A DNA stretch of 64,000 nt from Aradus depressus (GCA_963662175.1 OY759214.1:105052115-105116114), one strand, 5' to 3'; positions 1-10,951 are shown, counted from the stretch's first letter. Notes: generated by a model not told the origin, from the letters alone. Numbers and translations are program-made.

Positions 1-53
1 ACGAATGGTCTATATTGAAGAAGTACCGGTGCTGCAGACAGAGGATCACTTCG
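1..53 (+). CDS. ZNF-A cassette exon (partial, 3' part)
   Basis: This is the 3' part of a short cassette exon; its 5' end lies outside the window. It reads in the same frame as the other cassettes (RMVYIEEVPVLQTEDHF) and ends one base into a Gly codon, at a weaker donor (GTAACT) than the GTAAGT of its sisters. The match to 1757-1843 and 3296-3382 continues into the downstream intron (about 240-430 matches 2010-2230), so exon and intron were copied together. The lysine of the second psi-K-x-E motif is lost here (YIEE for YIKEE). It should splice in frame to any other cassette or to the finger exon at 7804. Whether it is still used is unknown. Confidence 0.7.
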
Positions 54-239
54 GTAACTATAACAAACATCTTCTTTCTGGGTACTAGAGCGATCCGTAG
101 ATCGCAGAACAGTCGGCGTGTATTTCCCTGGTGCAGGCTAGAACAGAAGACAGATCGTCAACATTTCTCAACAACATATTCGTTGTTCCGTTCACTTTGG
201 CCGGAGTGTCCAAACTAGATCAGAAGGTATTCCCGTAGT

Positions 240-440
240 TCCTAACTTGACAATGTTTCCCATCTAGTTCTGTTGGTTCTATGTCGGTGGTGCGATGAAG
301 ACGCGGGCTCTGCTCCTGTATTTATTCATTATTAACTAAGCAGTGACATGTGAATGAAGAAGATTTATACCACAGAAGAGATGTGTCCAGGTCCAGTGGG
401 TTCCGGTCATTCCCAGATTTACAAATCCCGTCAATCAGTA
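240..440 (+). repeat. Duplicated intron segment of the cassette unit
   Basis: Shared phrases such as GATGAAGACGCGGGCTC and TATTTATTCATTATTA recur in the same order at about 2010-2230. The two stretches lie at the same distance behind their cassette exons. About 640-730 likewise matches 3085-3180. The cassette exon therefore spread by tandem duplication of a unit of roughly 1.5-1.7 kb. The rest of 54-1000 contains no other feature I can support. Confidence 0.75.
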
Positions 441-1011
441 GATTTTATTTTTCATTTATTTTAATTTCGCCTCAATCCTCTCCGGGCCTGAATACACTTT
501 ACATTATACCGCCGTTTATATGTGGCCTTATTAGAAGTCAAAATAAAAGTTGCAGAGAAGACGAAATAGAACATATATATATATATATATATATGAAGTA
601 CGATCCTGCGCAGGTTAAAACCTGGCTGAAATGTCATTTTTGAGACGTTTGCTTTATTTAAGTGGGAACACGGTCAGTCCTATCGAATAATTGGTTCTTA
701 CCAAAATTGTTCCTTATCAAATTTACAATGCAGTATGTCCAAAGTTTACCTCAGAGAATAGAAAATAAATTTCCGCTGGAAATATTTTAAAGTAATGTTA
801 AAATTGTAACGCAAGCAACACATTTTAAATATTTTTATAGTTTTGTTATTTAAAAAAAAATATAAGTATATGGCCATTACAGGACTTTTTTATACCAACC
901 ATTTTTGTACAGATCACCATTTCCCTTCCCCTCTCAAATTAATTTCATATAGCCTGTAATATGCCAGTATGAAATGATTTTGTCCTGTAATGGCCACATC
1001 ACATATATGTT

Positions 1012-1344
1012 AGGGCGCCGCCGGTAGCTCAGTGGTACTCGTGCTTGCCTTCTGAGCTCAAGATCGAGGGGTTTCGAAACCCGGCCGAGGCCCTTAATTT
1101 ATTTTATCTGGGAGGTAAAAAAACTTAAGCACGCCGTCCTTCGGATGGGACTTTCAGCGATGGTCCCGAACCTGTACGATGTCAGGTACTCGTTAAAGAC
1201 CCCTGTCCTAGATGGATACAAATTTAGGACTCCCACAGTAAAGTCGGGCTCATGTCTACCAGAGTGACGAAAAAGCGCTCTGGTAGTAGGCGATATGACC
1301 TCGTAGTTAAAGCCCGGGCATGAGTCATAATAACTACCTAACTA
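1012..1344 (+). repeat. tRNA-derived SINE, copy 1
   Basis: The head resembles a tRNA gene with pol III boxes: A-box-like TAGCTCAGTGGT and B-box-like GTTTCGAAACCC. A body of about 250 bp follows, ending in TCATAATAACTA. An 11-bp target-site duplication (ACATATATGTT) flanks it at 1001-1011 and 1345-1355. Related copies lie at 27443, 44155, 52932, 53765, 61306 and 62955, so this is an abundant family in this genome. The TSD suggests LINE-driven insertion. Confidence 0.88.
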
Positions 1345-1756
1345 ACATATATGTTTTTTTTTAATACACATTCATTCATATTCACTATTCATTTTTGTAA
1401 CTGTAAACATTTCTTCTTATCAATTAAAGCCGAACATGAAACTAACCAGGAATCGAAGTTAACATCTTTAAAAAAGATAATCCTATAAACAAAGGTGAAG
1501 CCAGGGCATAATTTCAAGAAATACAAGTTTCCCCAAGATTTTTTCTTAGGAAGATTCCCTAAATTTCTACAACGTAAAAAGGATTATAAGAATTCTATAT
1601 TGAAAATAGATTTGTTGAAACACATAAATACATTAAATAAAAAAATAATTTACAAACAATCGATAGTACATAATCTAAAATTTTGATTTTAAGAGGATGC
1701 TCATATATATTCTTTATAAGGGTAGCGAATTTTTTCTAATTTTCTTATATTTCCAG

Positions 1757-1843
1757 GTTTCGAAGAACGCAATGCCCATGTCAAAGATGAACAAATAATC
1801 TATATTAAAGAAGAACCGGAGGTGCTGATAGAGGATAACATCG
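1757..1843 (+). CDS. ZNF-A cassette exon, 87 bp, phase 1-1
   Basis: The exon lies between a pyrimidine-rich acceptor (TTATATTTCCAG) and a GTAAGT donor. It starts with two bases that finish a split codon and ends with the first base of a Gly codon, so it is exactly 29 codons long and can be included, skipped or repeated without shifting frame. The peptide (FEERNAHVKDEQIIYIKEEP, then EVLIEDNI) is acidic and has two psi-K-x-E/D motifs, VKDE and IKEE. Such motifs are SUMO acceptor consensus sites in many insect zinc-finger proteins; modification here is inferred. Its closest relative is 3296-3382. Confidence 0.82.
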
Positions 1844-2370
1844 GTAAGTCTGTTTTATTCTAAATATTATCAACCATTTTCCTATTTACTATGAAGTCTT
1901 CGACCATAGATCTCAGAACATTTCGCATGTAAGGTCTGGTTTAGAGTAGAAGAGAACATAATTTCCAAAGATGATATCCGTTTTTCTGTTCGCTTTCGGC
2001 CAACAGTACCATGTTCGCAACGTTGTTTCCCATGTAACACTGAACACTGTCAGTTCAATGTCGATGCGATGAAGACGCGGGCTCCTCTCCTGTATTTATT
2101 CATTATTAGTTAAGCAGTGTAACATGGATGAAGAAGATTATACCAAAATAGGGTTGTGTCCGGTGGGTTCCGATCATTCCCAGATTTATAAATGCAGTCA
2201 ATCAGAATGCATCAACACTTTATTTACTCCCATACCACTTTATTTGAGTCGTAAGTGCATTTTACTAGATGCCACTGCTTATATTTAGTCTGATTAGAAT
2301 TCAAAATGAAGAGAAAATGGAGTAGGATATTTTATAAGAGATAGGACGGAACCCGGACTGAAACGTCATT

Positions 2371-3085
2371 TTGAAACCCTTTCTACTTTCTCAGCTATAC
2401 CAATTAAGTGGAAGTTATGTAATCGGTCAAATATCCTATGCGGAGTGTTCAATGGAATTTCATGTTTTCCGACCTCTAGATTCCAAATTTGAAATTGAAA
2501 AATGTCGGTGTGTCTGTGGACGAAATTTTATATGTGAATACAGAACCCTCTAACTGTTGTTTTTCAGCTAAATCGACCAAAGGGAAGGGGGGATTAGGGG
2601 GAAAGCTTAAGATAAATACTGAAATAACTGCCGATATAATGAATGTATCGTTATGCAATTTTATATGTGTGACCAAAACCCAAAAATGACAAAACCTATC
2701 GAGTTTCAGCCAAATCGGTCAAAGAGGATTAGGGGAGAGGCTTAACTCAAAAACTCTAATAACTGCCGTTGTAATGAATATATCGACATGAAATTTCACA
2801 TATAAAGTTAAACCCCAATATGGAGATAATCTGTCAAATTTCAGCGATATCGGCTGAAGGGAAGGGGGGTTCAGGGGAGGAGGCTCAATTCAAATAGTAT
2901 TATATCTTCCAAAATAATGAATTTATCGACATAAAGTTTGGTATGAGGATTAAGGAGCCCCCTCCCCTATGTAACTCAAATGTTGAATATTAGCACAAAC
3001 GGTCGACTAATATTAGAGGGGAAGCGAAAAGTTAATTGATTAATTCGTTCTGGGGAAGTACATTGCCAGTGATTAACCGACAACG
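2371..3085 (+). repeat. Dispersed non-coding repeat family R, copy 1
   Basis: This is an AT-rich stretch built from degenerate 90-110 bp subunits. Each has the pattern 'ataactgccg.tataatgaat.tatcgacat.aaatttta', then 'ttcagcc.aatcgg.caaagggaagggggg'. The same phrases recur at 6710-7010 (minus), 41355-41560, 46076-46722, 56866-56920, 58965-59150 and 63600-63745. Longer copies end with a segment like 'acattgccagtgattcaccgac'. The short open frames inside shift between copies and show no protein motif. It looks like a non-autonomous element of undetermined class. Confidence 0.7.
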
Positions 3086-3295
3086 TTTTTTAGATGTTTG
3101 CTTTATTTAAGTGCGAAAACGAATAATCCTATCGAATTATCGGTTCTTACCAACATTTTCCCTTATTACATTTCCAATTGCTAATGTGTCCTCAGATTTG
3201 ACCAATGTTATAGCGCCAGGAGGATTCTTTTATCCAGGACTCTATATTTTATTTATAACAGCAGCTAATTGTTTCTTATTTTTTTATATTTCCAG

Positions 3296-3382
3296 GTTTC
3301 GAAGAGCGCAATGTCCATGTCGAAGAAGAACAAATGATCTATATTAAAGAAGAGCCGGAGGTGCTGATGGAGGATGACTTCG
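3296..3382 (+). CDS. ZNF-A cassette exon, 87 bp, phase 1-1
   Basis: A second complete cassette with acceptor TATATTTCCAG and donor GTAAGT. It reads FEERNVHVEEEQMIYIKEEP then EVLMEDDF, and joins in frame to the finger exon at 7804: the final G plus GT gives Gly, followed by DTDGSEW. IKEE is kept, but the first motif has become VEEE, losing its lysine. It is the last cassette before the finger exon, 4.4 kb upstream. Upstream sequence at 3085-3180 repeats 640-730, placing it in the same tandem-duplication series. Confidence 0.84.
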
Positions 3383-3810
3383 GTAAGTCTGTTTGATATA
3401 TCGTGCATGCCGGTTAATGTTATCAACCGCTTATTGTGATCAAAATGGCTTGCAACCGAATGGCTTGCAATACCGATGCATTGAAATGTTTCCGTTTATT
3501 GTAATCAATATTTCGTTTATTGTGATCAATGTCGAGATCGTAAGGAGAATTATTTTTTAGCTGGTTGTTTTCAAAAATTACAAAAAACCAGCTGTTGCTG
3601 TTGTGATCATTCTCGGACCTAGTTTATGTTTCATTTTCTGGGAAGCGAAAAGACTGGAGCTAAAGTAAACATCCGCTTCTCTTACCACTAGCACTAGCAG
3701 TCAGAGCTCAGTGTGTTTTTGTCTTATCAATCGTTAATTCAAATTTCGTGCAAATTCGAATTGTTTTGTGAAATAAAGCGTTCGGATTTAAATAAACAAA
3801 AGTCGAAAAG
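3383..3810. other. Intron stretch without a recognised gene
   Basis: AT-rich intron of ZNF-A. It contains short repeats (gtttattgtgatcaa and variants at 3430-3525) and could include the outer part of the adjacent Gypsy-like element, but I see no matching LTR pair in the window. Confidence 0.4.
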
Positions 3811-5835
3811 TCATGATCTCACCTCTTCAGATAAATTAATCATCTTAAGTGTAACATCTCGTTTCTTGCAAAACCTCCGGAATTCATGTGAACTGAACTG
3901 GGGGCCATTGTCAGATACGATGATTTTCTGGAGGCCAAAACGAGCGAATATTTCTGAGAAGACAACATCAAAAACAATAGGCATACGCCGTAAATTCATC
4001 CCCTCGTTACATAGTCCATAACCCATATGAGCACAGGGTCCTTTCTTGATTGCAGACTTAAGCTTGTCTTCGAAATGGGCTGTTCTTCGACTTTCAACTC
4101 CAACTTTCGACCCCGCTTACCCGATCCGATGTTTTCTTCACTCGAACATTCACTTGTTGCTAAAGGAAATGTAGATAATGCGTATGCCGGCGCATTCCTC
4201 GATCCACTGTTATAGATTATCTCGTAGTCATATGCACCCAGTATTAGAGCTCATCGGGTAAGACGGTTCGCAGCTAGCTTAGGCACTTCTTGATGTTCCC
4301 CAAATAGTCGAATTAGGGGTTTGTGATCTGTTCTGAGATGAAAATGTCGACCAAAAAGATATTAGTGAAAATTCTTAACGGCAAAAATAATACCTAGGGC
4401 TTCCTTATCTAAAGCGCTGTATCTTTTTTCGGCGGCCTTTAACGATCTAGAGGCGAAAGCAATTGGTCTTTCACTCTTATCTAGGTACCTATGGAACAAT
4501 ACGGCCCCCAAACCCGTGTCACTTGCATCGGTACATACTATAAGTGGCAGATTTTCGTCATAATGGGCTAGGGTCGGAGAGTTCGTGAGGGCTTGCTTAA
4601 TCTCCTCTACAATTTTCTCGTCCTCCTGTGACCATTTCCATCGTATCCCCTTCTTGAGCAGGCGATGGAGTGGTGCACATTTGTCTTGAAGACTCTGCAC
4701 AAATCTGCTATAATAGTTGATAGAAGCTCAGGAGGGAGCGGAGTTCCTTAACATTGGAAGGCGACGGCATCCTTCGTATAGCCTCAATGTTGTCCTTGGT
4801 CGGATGAATGCCATGTTCATCGATCACATGCCCCAAATATCTAACCGAGTCCTGAAACCATTTACATTTTCTGATTTGCGTTCTGATTCCCGCTTTACTT
4901 AACCTCGTCAGTACTTCCCTCACTCTACTAAGGTGAACATCGTGATTATATCATCGGTAGCATGCTGCTCCTTTCACTTCTGCCAAGATACCGTCCATCG
5001 TGCGCTAGAATAAAGCTGGAGCGAATTTTATTCCGAATGGCAAACGTCTATATCTAAAATAGCCTTTGTGAGTGGCTATTATGAGAAATTTTCGTGATTT
5101 TTCGTCCACCTCCATTTGCAAGTAGGCATCTCGAAGGTCGGTCACGGTAAACTGTTTACCCCCTCTCAATTTAGCTATGAGGTGTTCAAACAGTGGTAAT
5201 GGATACGGGTCATCGTAGATATACTTATTTATACTAACCTGAAAATCTGCACATATCCGCACCGCTCCGCTGGGCTTTATCGTCACTACGATTGGTGAAG
5301 CCCATTCGATAGAAGTTGCGCTCGGATCGACCGGTTCAATAACCCCTTCATTTACCAGTCTGCTAAGCTCAGCCTCCACAGCAGATTTCAGGGCGAATGG
5401 AACAGGTCTCGCCCGGTATACTACAGGTTTACTGTTTTCATGCATCTGAATTACAGCTTTCTGTCCTGCTATTGTACCTAAGATGATGTGAAAAGATTCG
5501 AAAATTCTTTTAATAAGTCCTGTACTGACGTTGTCCTCTGGTTTGTTCGAAGCTTTGTTTTGTACCGTACAAACCTGCGCCCCAGGCGGCAACTTGAGGC
5601 CGAACGCCAATACCCAATCAAGGCCGAATAATGGAATATCATTTTTTTCAATTACGACAATGTTCAGCTTCTTACTTTTACCAAAAGCACTAACCTTAAC
5701 CCTCAATGACGTTCCGAAATGGCACTCCCCATCGATTGCTCTAAGGCAACTTATATATTCTCTTAGCGGTTCCCCCTCATTCCGGAACCGTTGGGTGAAT
5801 CGTATCTTTGCAGTCAAGGTGCGACGGCCCTGCAA
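3811..5835 (-). pseudogene. Ty3/Gypsy-type pol relic (PR-RT-RH-IN pieces)
   Basis: Reading leftward, there is a retropepsin C-terminal end with the motif PLFGLDW (about 5640), then a reverse transcriptase N-terminal half with TDLRDAYLQMEV and RRLPFGIKFAPALF (5040-5480). The RT/RNase H connection follows (4708-4923, GYxGHVIDEHGIHP-like), then RNase H with CTDASDTGLGAVL and SALDKEALGI (4362-4570), and an integrase-core piece with [12 protein letters not shown] (3811-4026). The segment that should carry the RT YxDD box (4924-5005) is frame-broken with stops, and the integrase N-terminal half is missing between about 4030 and 4200. It is an inactive copy in the last ZNF-A intron. It is more closely like the K02A2.6/Mag group than the element at 10.9-18.5 kb (inference). 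Confidence 0.85.
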
Positions 5836-6504
5836 TAGTAGCGATCTAACACCTGTACGAGTGCCCCAAAGTTCTGATTGGTTACCTGGTTTGGGTGGAA
5901 GTGGTCTACCTACATCTTGAACGGCCCAGGTCCCATCCTGGACAGCAGCAGGTCCCCGGGTTCGTCACTCTGCTGGTCCTAACAGCTATCTGGAACCTCT
6001 GTCTAATCACTAGGCTAATCACTAGATGTTCGGAGCAACATTCGCTGCGACCGCCAAACAACCATCATAACATTCTTCTATGTGGCGGGCACAAAAGCAA
6101 TTGATGGATTCATGTCGAACGGAACCACGCGTACAGTATTTTGTTCTAGTCCGAGACCCAAGCTTCCAATGCTCATCCCTGGAGGCATTAGACCCTTCTT
6201 ACCCCCACTTCTCATTCTGTCTGTATCCCCGAAGATACCCGGCCTTTCACAAGTTTCCTTGGCAAATCTAAGGAAGCTTCCCTAATCCAAACTTCTCAAT
6301 TCCTCCCTCTCTAATTTAGGGGCTGATGATAATCAGGGTAGTTTTTGGTCCTAAAGCCGTAATCTCTTTCTTTCTAATCATGTATTCTGTTCGGTGATGT
6401 GTTCTGATATGAACCCGGTCTTAAATACAGTGTACCTACTGTCATGTGAATAAAAATCTCAGTATTTGGCCAACGTTTCAGTAACTATTTATTTCCTTCT
6501 TTAG
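5836..6504. other. Flank of the Gypsy relic, no gene supported
   Basis: Contains several short open frames on both strands but no recognisable motif. It might be the decayed gag/protease part of the adjacent minus-strand Gypsy copy. I cannot support a gene. Confidence 0.35.
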
Positions 6505-6693
6505 GGTTTTATAATGACTCGAGTGGATATGTGTGGTGAATGTAGTAAGTGTTTGTCAGACAAACGGTTTTATAATGACTCGAGTGGATATGTGTGGTGA
6601 ATGTAGTAAGTGTTTGTCAGACAAACGGTTTTATAATGACTCGAGTGGATATGTGTGGTGAATGTAGTAAGTGTTTGTCAGACAAACGGTTTT
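6505..6693 (+). repeat. 61-bp tandem triplication
   Basis: Three identical 61-bp units starting GGTTTTATAATGACTCGAG (at 6505, 6566, 6627) plus six bases of a fourth. One frame of a unit reads CGECSKCLSDKRFYNDSSGY, a zinc-ribbon-like pattern, but 61 is not a multiple of three, so no frame persists across units. A CTTCTTTAG acceptor-like site precedes the array, and each unit contains GTAAGT. Confidence 0.9.
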
Positions 6694-6709
6694 GACTTTA
6701 ACATTTAAA

Positions 6710-7010
6710 TTATTTAATATGAAAGTTCATGTCGATTCATTCATGTCATCGGCAGTAATTGGGGTTTTTGAGTTGAGCCCCCCTCTCATTCCCCGATTCC
6801 ACTGAAATTTAATAAGTGTCGTCCTTGTAGGGTTTTGAATTCGCATATGAAATTTTGTGTCGATACATTCATTACGACGGCAGTTATTAGAGTTTTTGAG
6901 TTAAGCCTCTCCCCTAATTTCTTCCTACCCGATTTGACTGAAAATCGATAGGTGTCCTGTAGGGTTTTTGTCACACATAAACTTTCGTGTCCATACATTC
7001 ATTCTATCGA
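6710..7010 (-). repeat. Repeat family R, copy 2 (reverse)
   Basis: Reverse-strand copy of the dispersed family described at 2371-3085, with the same phrases (cattacgacggcagttattagagtttttgagttaa, reading the plus strand in two overlapping parts). Non-coding. Confidence 0.65.
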
Positions 7011-7252
7011 GTTCACAGACCCGCAGACAGACATTTTTTTTTATATGTGTAATCTGGAGGTTGGAAAGCATAAAATTCAGTTGAAAATTCCGCATCGAAT
7101 ATATGAACGATTACATAACTTCGCCCATACTTCGTTGCTAGAGAAGTAAAAAGCCGCAGAAATTTAACGTTGGGCTAATCATGAAATTGCAGCAAACAGT
7201 TGTGACAGCGATCGCTAAAAAACTGATACATTGTATACTTGTATTTTTTATC

Positions 7253-7770
7253 ACTATCAAACAAAGGGTTCTACTGGACAATAGACAACTGCAGCGGCAT
7301 TTTGTCAGTCTCGATGTTTGCTGGTACTATCAAAGAAAGGGTTCTACTGGACAATAGACTACTGCAGTGGCATTTTGTCAGTCTCGATGTTTGCTGGTAC
7401 TATCAAAGAAAGGGTTCTACTGGACAATAGACAACTGCAGTGGCATTTTGTCAGTCTCGATGTTTGCTGGTACTATCAAAGAAAGGGTTCTACTGGACAA
7501 TAGACAACTGCAGTGGCATTTTGTCAGTCTCGATGTTTGCTGGTACTATCAAAGAAAGGGTTCTACTGGACAATAGACTACTGCAGTGGCATTTTGTCAG
7601 TCTCGATGTTTGCTGGTACTATCAAAGAAAGGGTTCTACTGGACAATAGACTACTGCAGTGGCATTTTGTCAGTCTCGATGTTTGCTGGTACTATCAAAG
7701 AAAGGGTTCTACAGGACAATAGACTACTGCAGTGGCATTTTGTCAGTCTCGATGTTTGCTGGTACTATCA
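7253..7770 (+). repeat. 73-bp minisatellite, 7 copies, at the intron end of ZNF-A
   Basis: The phrase ACTATCAAA recurs at 7253, 7326, 7399, 7472, 7545, 7618, 7691 and 7764, exactly 73 bp apart. The first unit has c for t within GCAGCGGCATT; the other differences are single bases (agacAActg/agacTActg, actGgac/acAGgac). Each unit includes an acceptor-like CATTTTGTCAG. A single diverged unit lies at about 41925-42005, at the same place before the finger exon of ZNF-B, so the array expanded from an intron-end sequence already present in the ancestor. The frame cycles every three units, which explains the long but meaningless open frames across it. Confidence 0.95.
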
Positions 7771-7803
7771 AATTATTTATATATTTATGTCCTTCTGTTT
7801 TAG

Positions 7804-9341
7804 GTGATACTGATGGCTCCGAATGGATGGTGTGTTTTCACTGTGGTCTTATGACTGTCAGTCTAGGCAGACTTAGGAAACACATTGTTTCGCAGCATAT
7901 AAGAGCCGTCCCTCTTCAGCTGGACGTACAATTGACATCAGAAGACATTAATACCCGGACTTTGATGAAAAATGTGCTAAAGCCGGTCCAATGTACAATC
8001 TGCAGCTATAGTTGTAGAACACCTAGTAAGTTGAAGACGCATATGTTGATACATTCGGAAGATAAACCTTTTCAGTGTAATATGTGCACCCATAGTTGTA
8101 GAGATTCCAGCAATTTGAAGAAACATATGTTAATACATCAGGAAGAGAAACCTTTTCAATGCAGTCTTTGCAGTTATATTTGTAGACAGTCTAGCATTTT
8201 GAAGAGGCATATGTTGATACACACGGGAGAGAAACCATTACAATGTAAGATGTGCAGCTATAGATCTAGAGATTCCAGCAGTTTAAAGACGCATATGTTG
8301 ATACATACAGGAGAGAAACCGTATCAATGTAATATGTGCAGCTACAGTTGTAGGCAATTTATCAGTTTGAAGACGCATATGTTTAAACATACGGGAGAGA
8401 AACCATTCCAATGTAAAATGTGCAGCTTCAGTTCTAGAGGTTCCAGTAGTTTGAAGAGGCATATGTTGGTACATACTGAAGAGAAACCTTTTCAATGTAA
8501 TATGTGCAGCTATATTTGTAAACAGGCTAGCATTCTGAAAAGGCATATCTTGGTACATAAGGGAGAGAAACCTTTCCAATGTAATACGTGCAGCTTCGCT
8601 TTCAGAGACTGCACCAGTTTGAAGAGGCATATGTTGACACATACGGGAGAAAAACCTTTCCAATGTAATATGTGCAGCTATAGTTGTAAACGATCCATCT
8701 ATTTGAAGGCGCATATGCTGATACATAAGGGAGAGAAACCTTTCCAATGTACGGTGTGCAGCTACTCTTGTAGACAATCTAGCTCTTTGAAGAGGCATTT
8801 GTTAATACACAAGGGAGAGAAGCCCTTCCATTGTACGAAGTGCAGCTTCAGTTGTAGAGAATCTAGCATATTGAAGAGCCACATGTTGATACATACAGGA
8901 GAGAAACCTTTCCAATGTAAGATGTGCAACTATAGTGGTAGACAATATAGCTGTTTGAAGAGCCATATGTTGATACATACAGGAGAGAAACCCTTCCAAT
9001 GTAAGCTGTGCAGCTTCAGTTGTAGAGAATCTGGCATATTGAAGAGCCATATGTATCAACATACGGGAGAGAAACCTTTTCAATGCAAGATGTGCAGCTA
9101 CACTTGTAGGCATTCCAGCAGTTTGAAGTCACATATCATGAAACATAAAGGAGAGAAACCTTTTCAATGTAAGTTCTGCAGTTACGGTTGTAGAGAATCG
9201 AATAGATTGAAAAGGCATATGTTAATACATACAGGAGAGAAGCCTTTCCAATGTAAGCTGTGCAGCTACAGTTGTAGACATTCCAGCGGTTTGAAGTCGC
9301 ATGTCTTGAAACATATTGGAGAGAAACCTTTCCAAAGTTAG
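7804..9341 (+). CDS. ZNF-A terminal exon: 16 canonical C2H2 fingers plus one divergent finger
   Basis: The exon follows the acceptor CCTTCTGTTTTAG and begins with GT, which completes the Gly codon from a cassette exon. First comes a divergent finger, WMVCFHCG then RLRKHIVSQH (C-x2-C-x12-H-x4-H), ending in HIRAVP; it is conserved in ZNF-B. A linker of about 45 residues leads to 16 tandem fingers of the form FQCxMCSYSCRxSSxLKxHM with xHTGEKP linkers. Most fingers carry an extra Cys three residues after the second zinc ligand. The exon stops just after the last linker (EKPFQS, stop). Such proteins are expected to be nuclear and to bind DNA; the target cannot be read from this sequence. The likely reading begins at the splice site, not at upstream ATGs inside the minisatellite. 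Confidence 0.93.
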
Positions 9342-9439
9342 GAAACACGTTAATGTGAAGCCATTTCATTGAAATGTAATTCGAAAATGGATGCCAGACT
9401 AGGTTGAAATCCCGTTTGTTGTTACAAGTTGTAAATATA

Positions 9440-9445
9440 AATAAA
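9440..9445 (+). promoter_or_regulatory. Poly(A) signal of ZNF-A
   Basis: AATAAA in the context TATAAATAAAT, about 100 bp after the ZNF-A stop. The same context occurs at 43446 behind ZNF-B, supporting a shared 3' end. From 9446 to 9940 I see no gene. Confidence 0.6.
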
Positions 9446-9944
9446 TGGAACGAAATATACTCCCATGTTGATGAAGGGAAACAGATAATGCTAAAAAAAG
9501 AAAGCCCTCCGCCAAGACTTTTATGCAATAGTTTAAATAATTTTGTATTTTTGTCATTGAACATTTTCTTCTCTTCACTCACAGCAGTTTCCTCTGAAAT
9601 CGTTAGGAATTGTCCTTGGTTGATGTGGTTGCAAATTCGTGAATATATTATCAACACAATTCTCACCTCTGATCGCTGCTTCAGACGCCTCTTTTCGGTA
9701 GGAGTTAGAAGAGAAGTAGCACAGGCATCGCTCAACGTTCCATCCAAAGGACCGCGTGCTCAGTTTTTTTTTTTGTTTTTACCCCTCATCTTAATCTTGA
9801 ATATAGTAGGCAAGCACGCAACCTCTGTTCTACCATTGATTCTGTTACAAAATATCTAATATTTTATATGGTAACATTCTCATGCGGATGCGCTACTAAT
9901 TTCAGTGACTGCAAGAGATATTCACATGTGTTGGTAAGATATTA

Positions 9945-10060
9945 TGGGACGAGATTTCTCCTTGTCTTTCCACTGTTTTTTTTATTTTTGACCAGAACCG
10001 GTTTTCAACGCAACAGCGTCATCATCAGTGGTGCACCCCACATACACACATAGTGTAGCG
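9945..10060 (-). repeat. Hairpin-type repeat with hammerhead-like core, copy 1
   Basis: On the minus strand it reads CTGATGA, then TGACGC-TGTT-GCGTT, then GAAAACCGG. That is the order of a hammerhead core: CUGANGA, stem-loop II, GAAA. The same sequence forms both arms of the palindrome at 41151-41353. Such motifs are known from Penelope-like elements and retrozymes. No reverse transcriptase of that type is seen here, so the assignment is tentative. Confidence 0.5.
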
Positions 10061-10947
10061 GTTAAAGGAGAACTGACCAGCCTTTTATTTCCATGAGGAA
10101 AAGATATTCTTATCACATAGATTTTCTGGCAAATGTTTCCTTAATCTCTACTCAGTTTCTTGGGAATTTATTTTGTTTTTAATTTTTTTCTTAAGATATT
10201 TCCTACTAACTCTCTTATTTACTTTAAATTTACTTTCGTTCGTAAATTTGTGTCAATTTTTTCATTGCTGTATGTTATTTTATAAATAAATAAATTGGTG
10301 GAAGATTTTGTAATTCCTTCCTTTTTTTTTCCTACTGTATTTAGCTGTATATTTCTGTAAAAATAAGAACGTTTTTCCTTTTTATTTTTCAGTTAAACAT
10401 TAGTTGACTAGACAGTTAGTTTTTAGTTTTTTTCGTTCCAGTTATCTCGTTGATTGAGGATTATTTATTTTATTGTTATATGTTTGTTTGTAAGAAGTGT
10501 TACACGTCATTAGATGAGAAGATGTCCTTAATTTTATTCTTCTACCGCTGTGATTGGCTAGCTATTTATAAAGTTTCCTAGCAAGGACAGACTTAAAAAA
10601 AATAAAAATGCACGAGTGGTCGTATGCGACCTGCACTTGAAACCTTTGGCATAATGGCATGGATCCGCACCACAGAAGATCGTGACCCATATAGTTCCAT
10701 TACTCTCCAATGAGCCTACCAGTTAAACAACGAAGAATGAGACATTTCAATGATAACTCCACCAAACTTTAACAATATTTTGACTCTTTATAGTACAATA
10801 GTGTTTAATTTATAGTTATTTAACAAAAACTATCGAATAATGTTAACTTTCTTTGGTCATATTTAACTTTCCCGCTTCTAGTGTAACCGGACTTACAGGA
10901 CTACTTTGCCTCCGCTGAAGACTGCTGACACATCAAGTACCCTGATT
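10061..10947. other. Intergenic stretch, no gene supported
   Basis: AT-rich sequence between ZNF-A and the LTR element. Poly-T runs and short open frames only. Confidence 0.5.
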
Positions 10948-10951
10948 ATAT

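Noticed and set aside
1012..1090. Possible true tRNA gene
   Set aside because: Box A and box B are present, but the copies do not fold into a complete cloverleaf with a sensible anticodon arm, and the sequence continues into a shared 320-bp body with TSDs; it is a SINE head.
7253..7770. CRISPR array
   Set aside because: Adjacent identical units without unique spacers in a eukaryotic intron; the same goes for the 54-bp arrays.
7239..7807. Series of overlapping 61-73 codon frames
   Set aside because: They follow the 73-bp minisatellite, shift frame in each unit and end together; the real exon starts at 7804.
8283..9113. Minus-strand frames opposite the zinc fingers (also at 42222-42890 and 43098-43289)
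   Set aside because: Antisense shadows of the finger repeats, with no motif of their own.
9136..9859. Long frames on both strands over the ZNF-A end and 3' flank
   Set aside because: They run partly antisense to fingers and partly through 3' UTR; no motif and no conservation behind ZNF-B.
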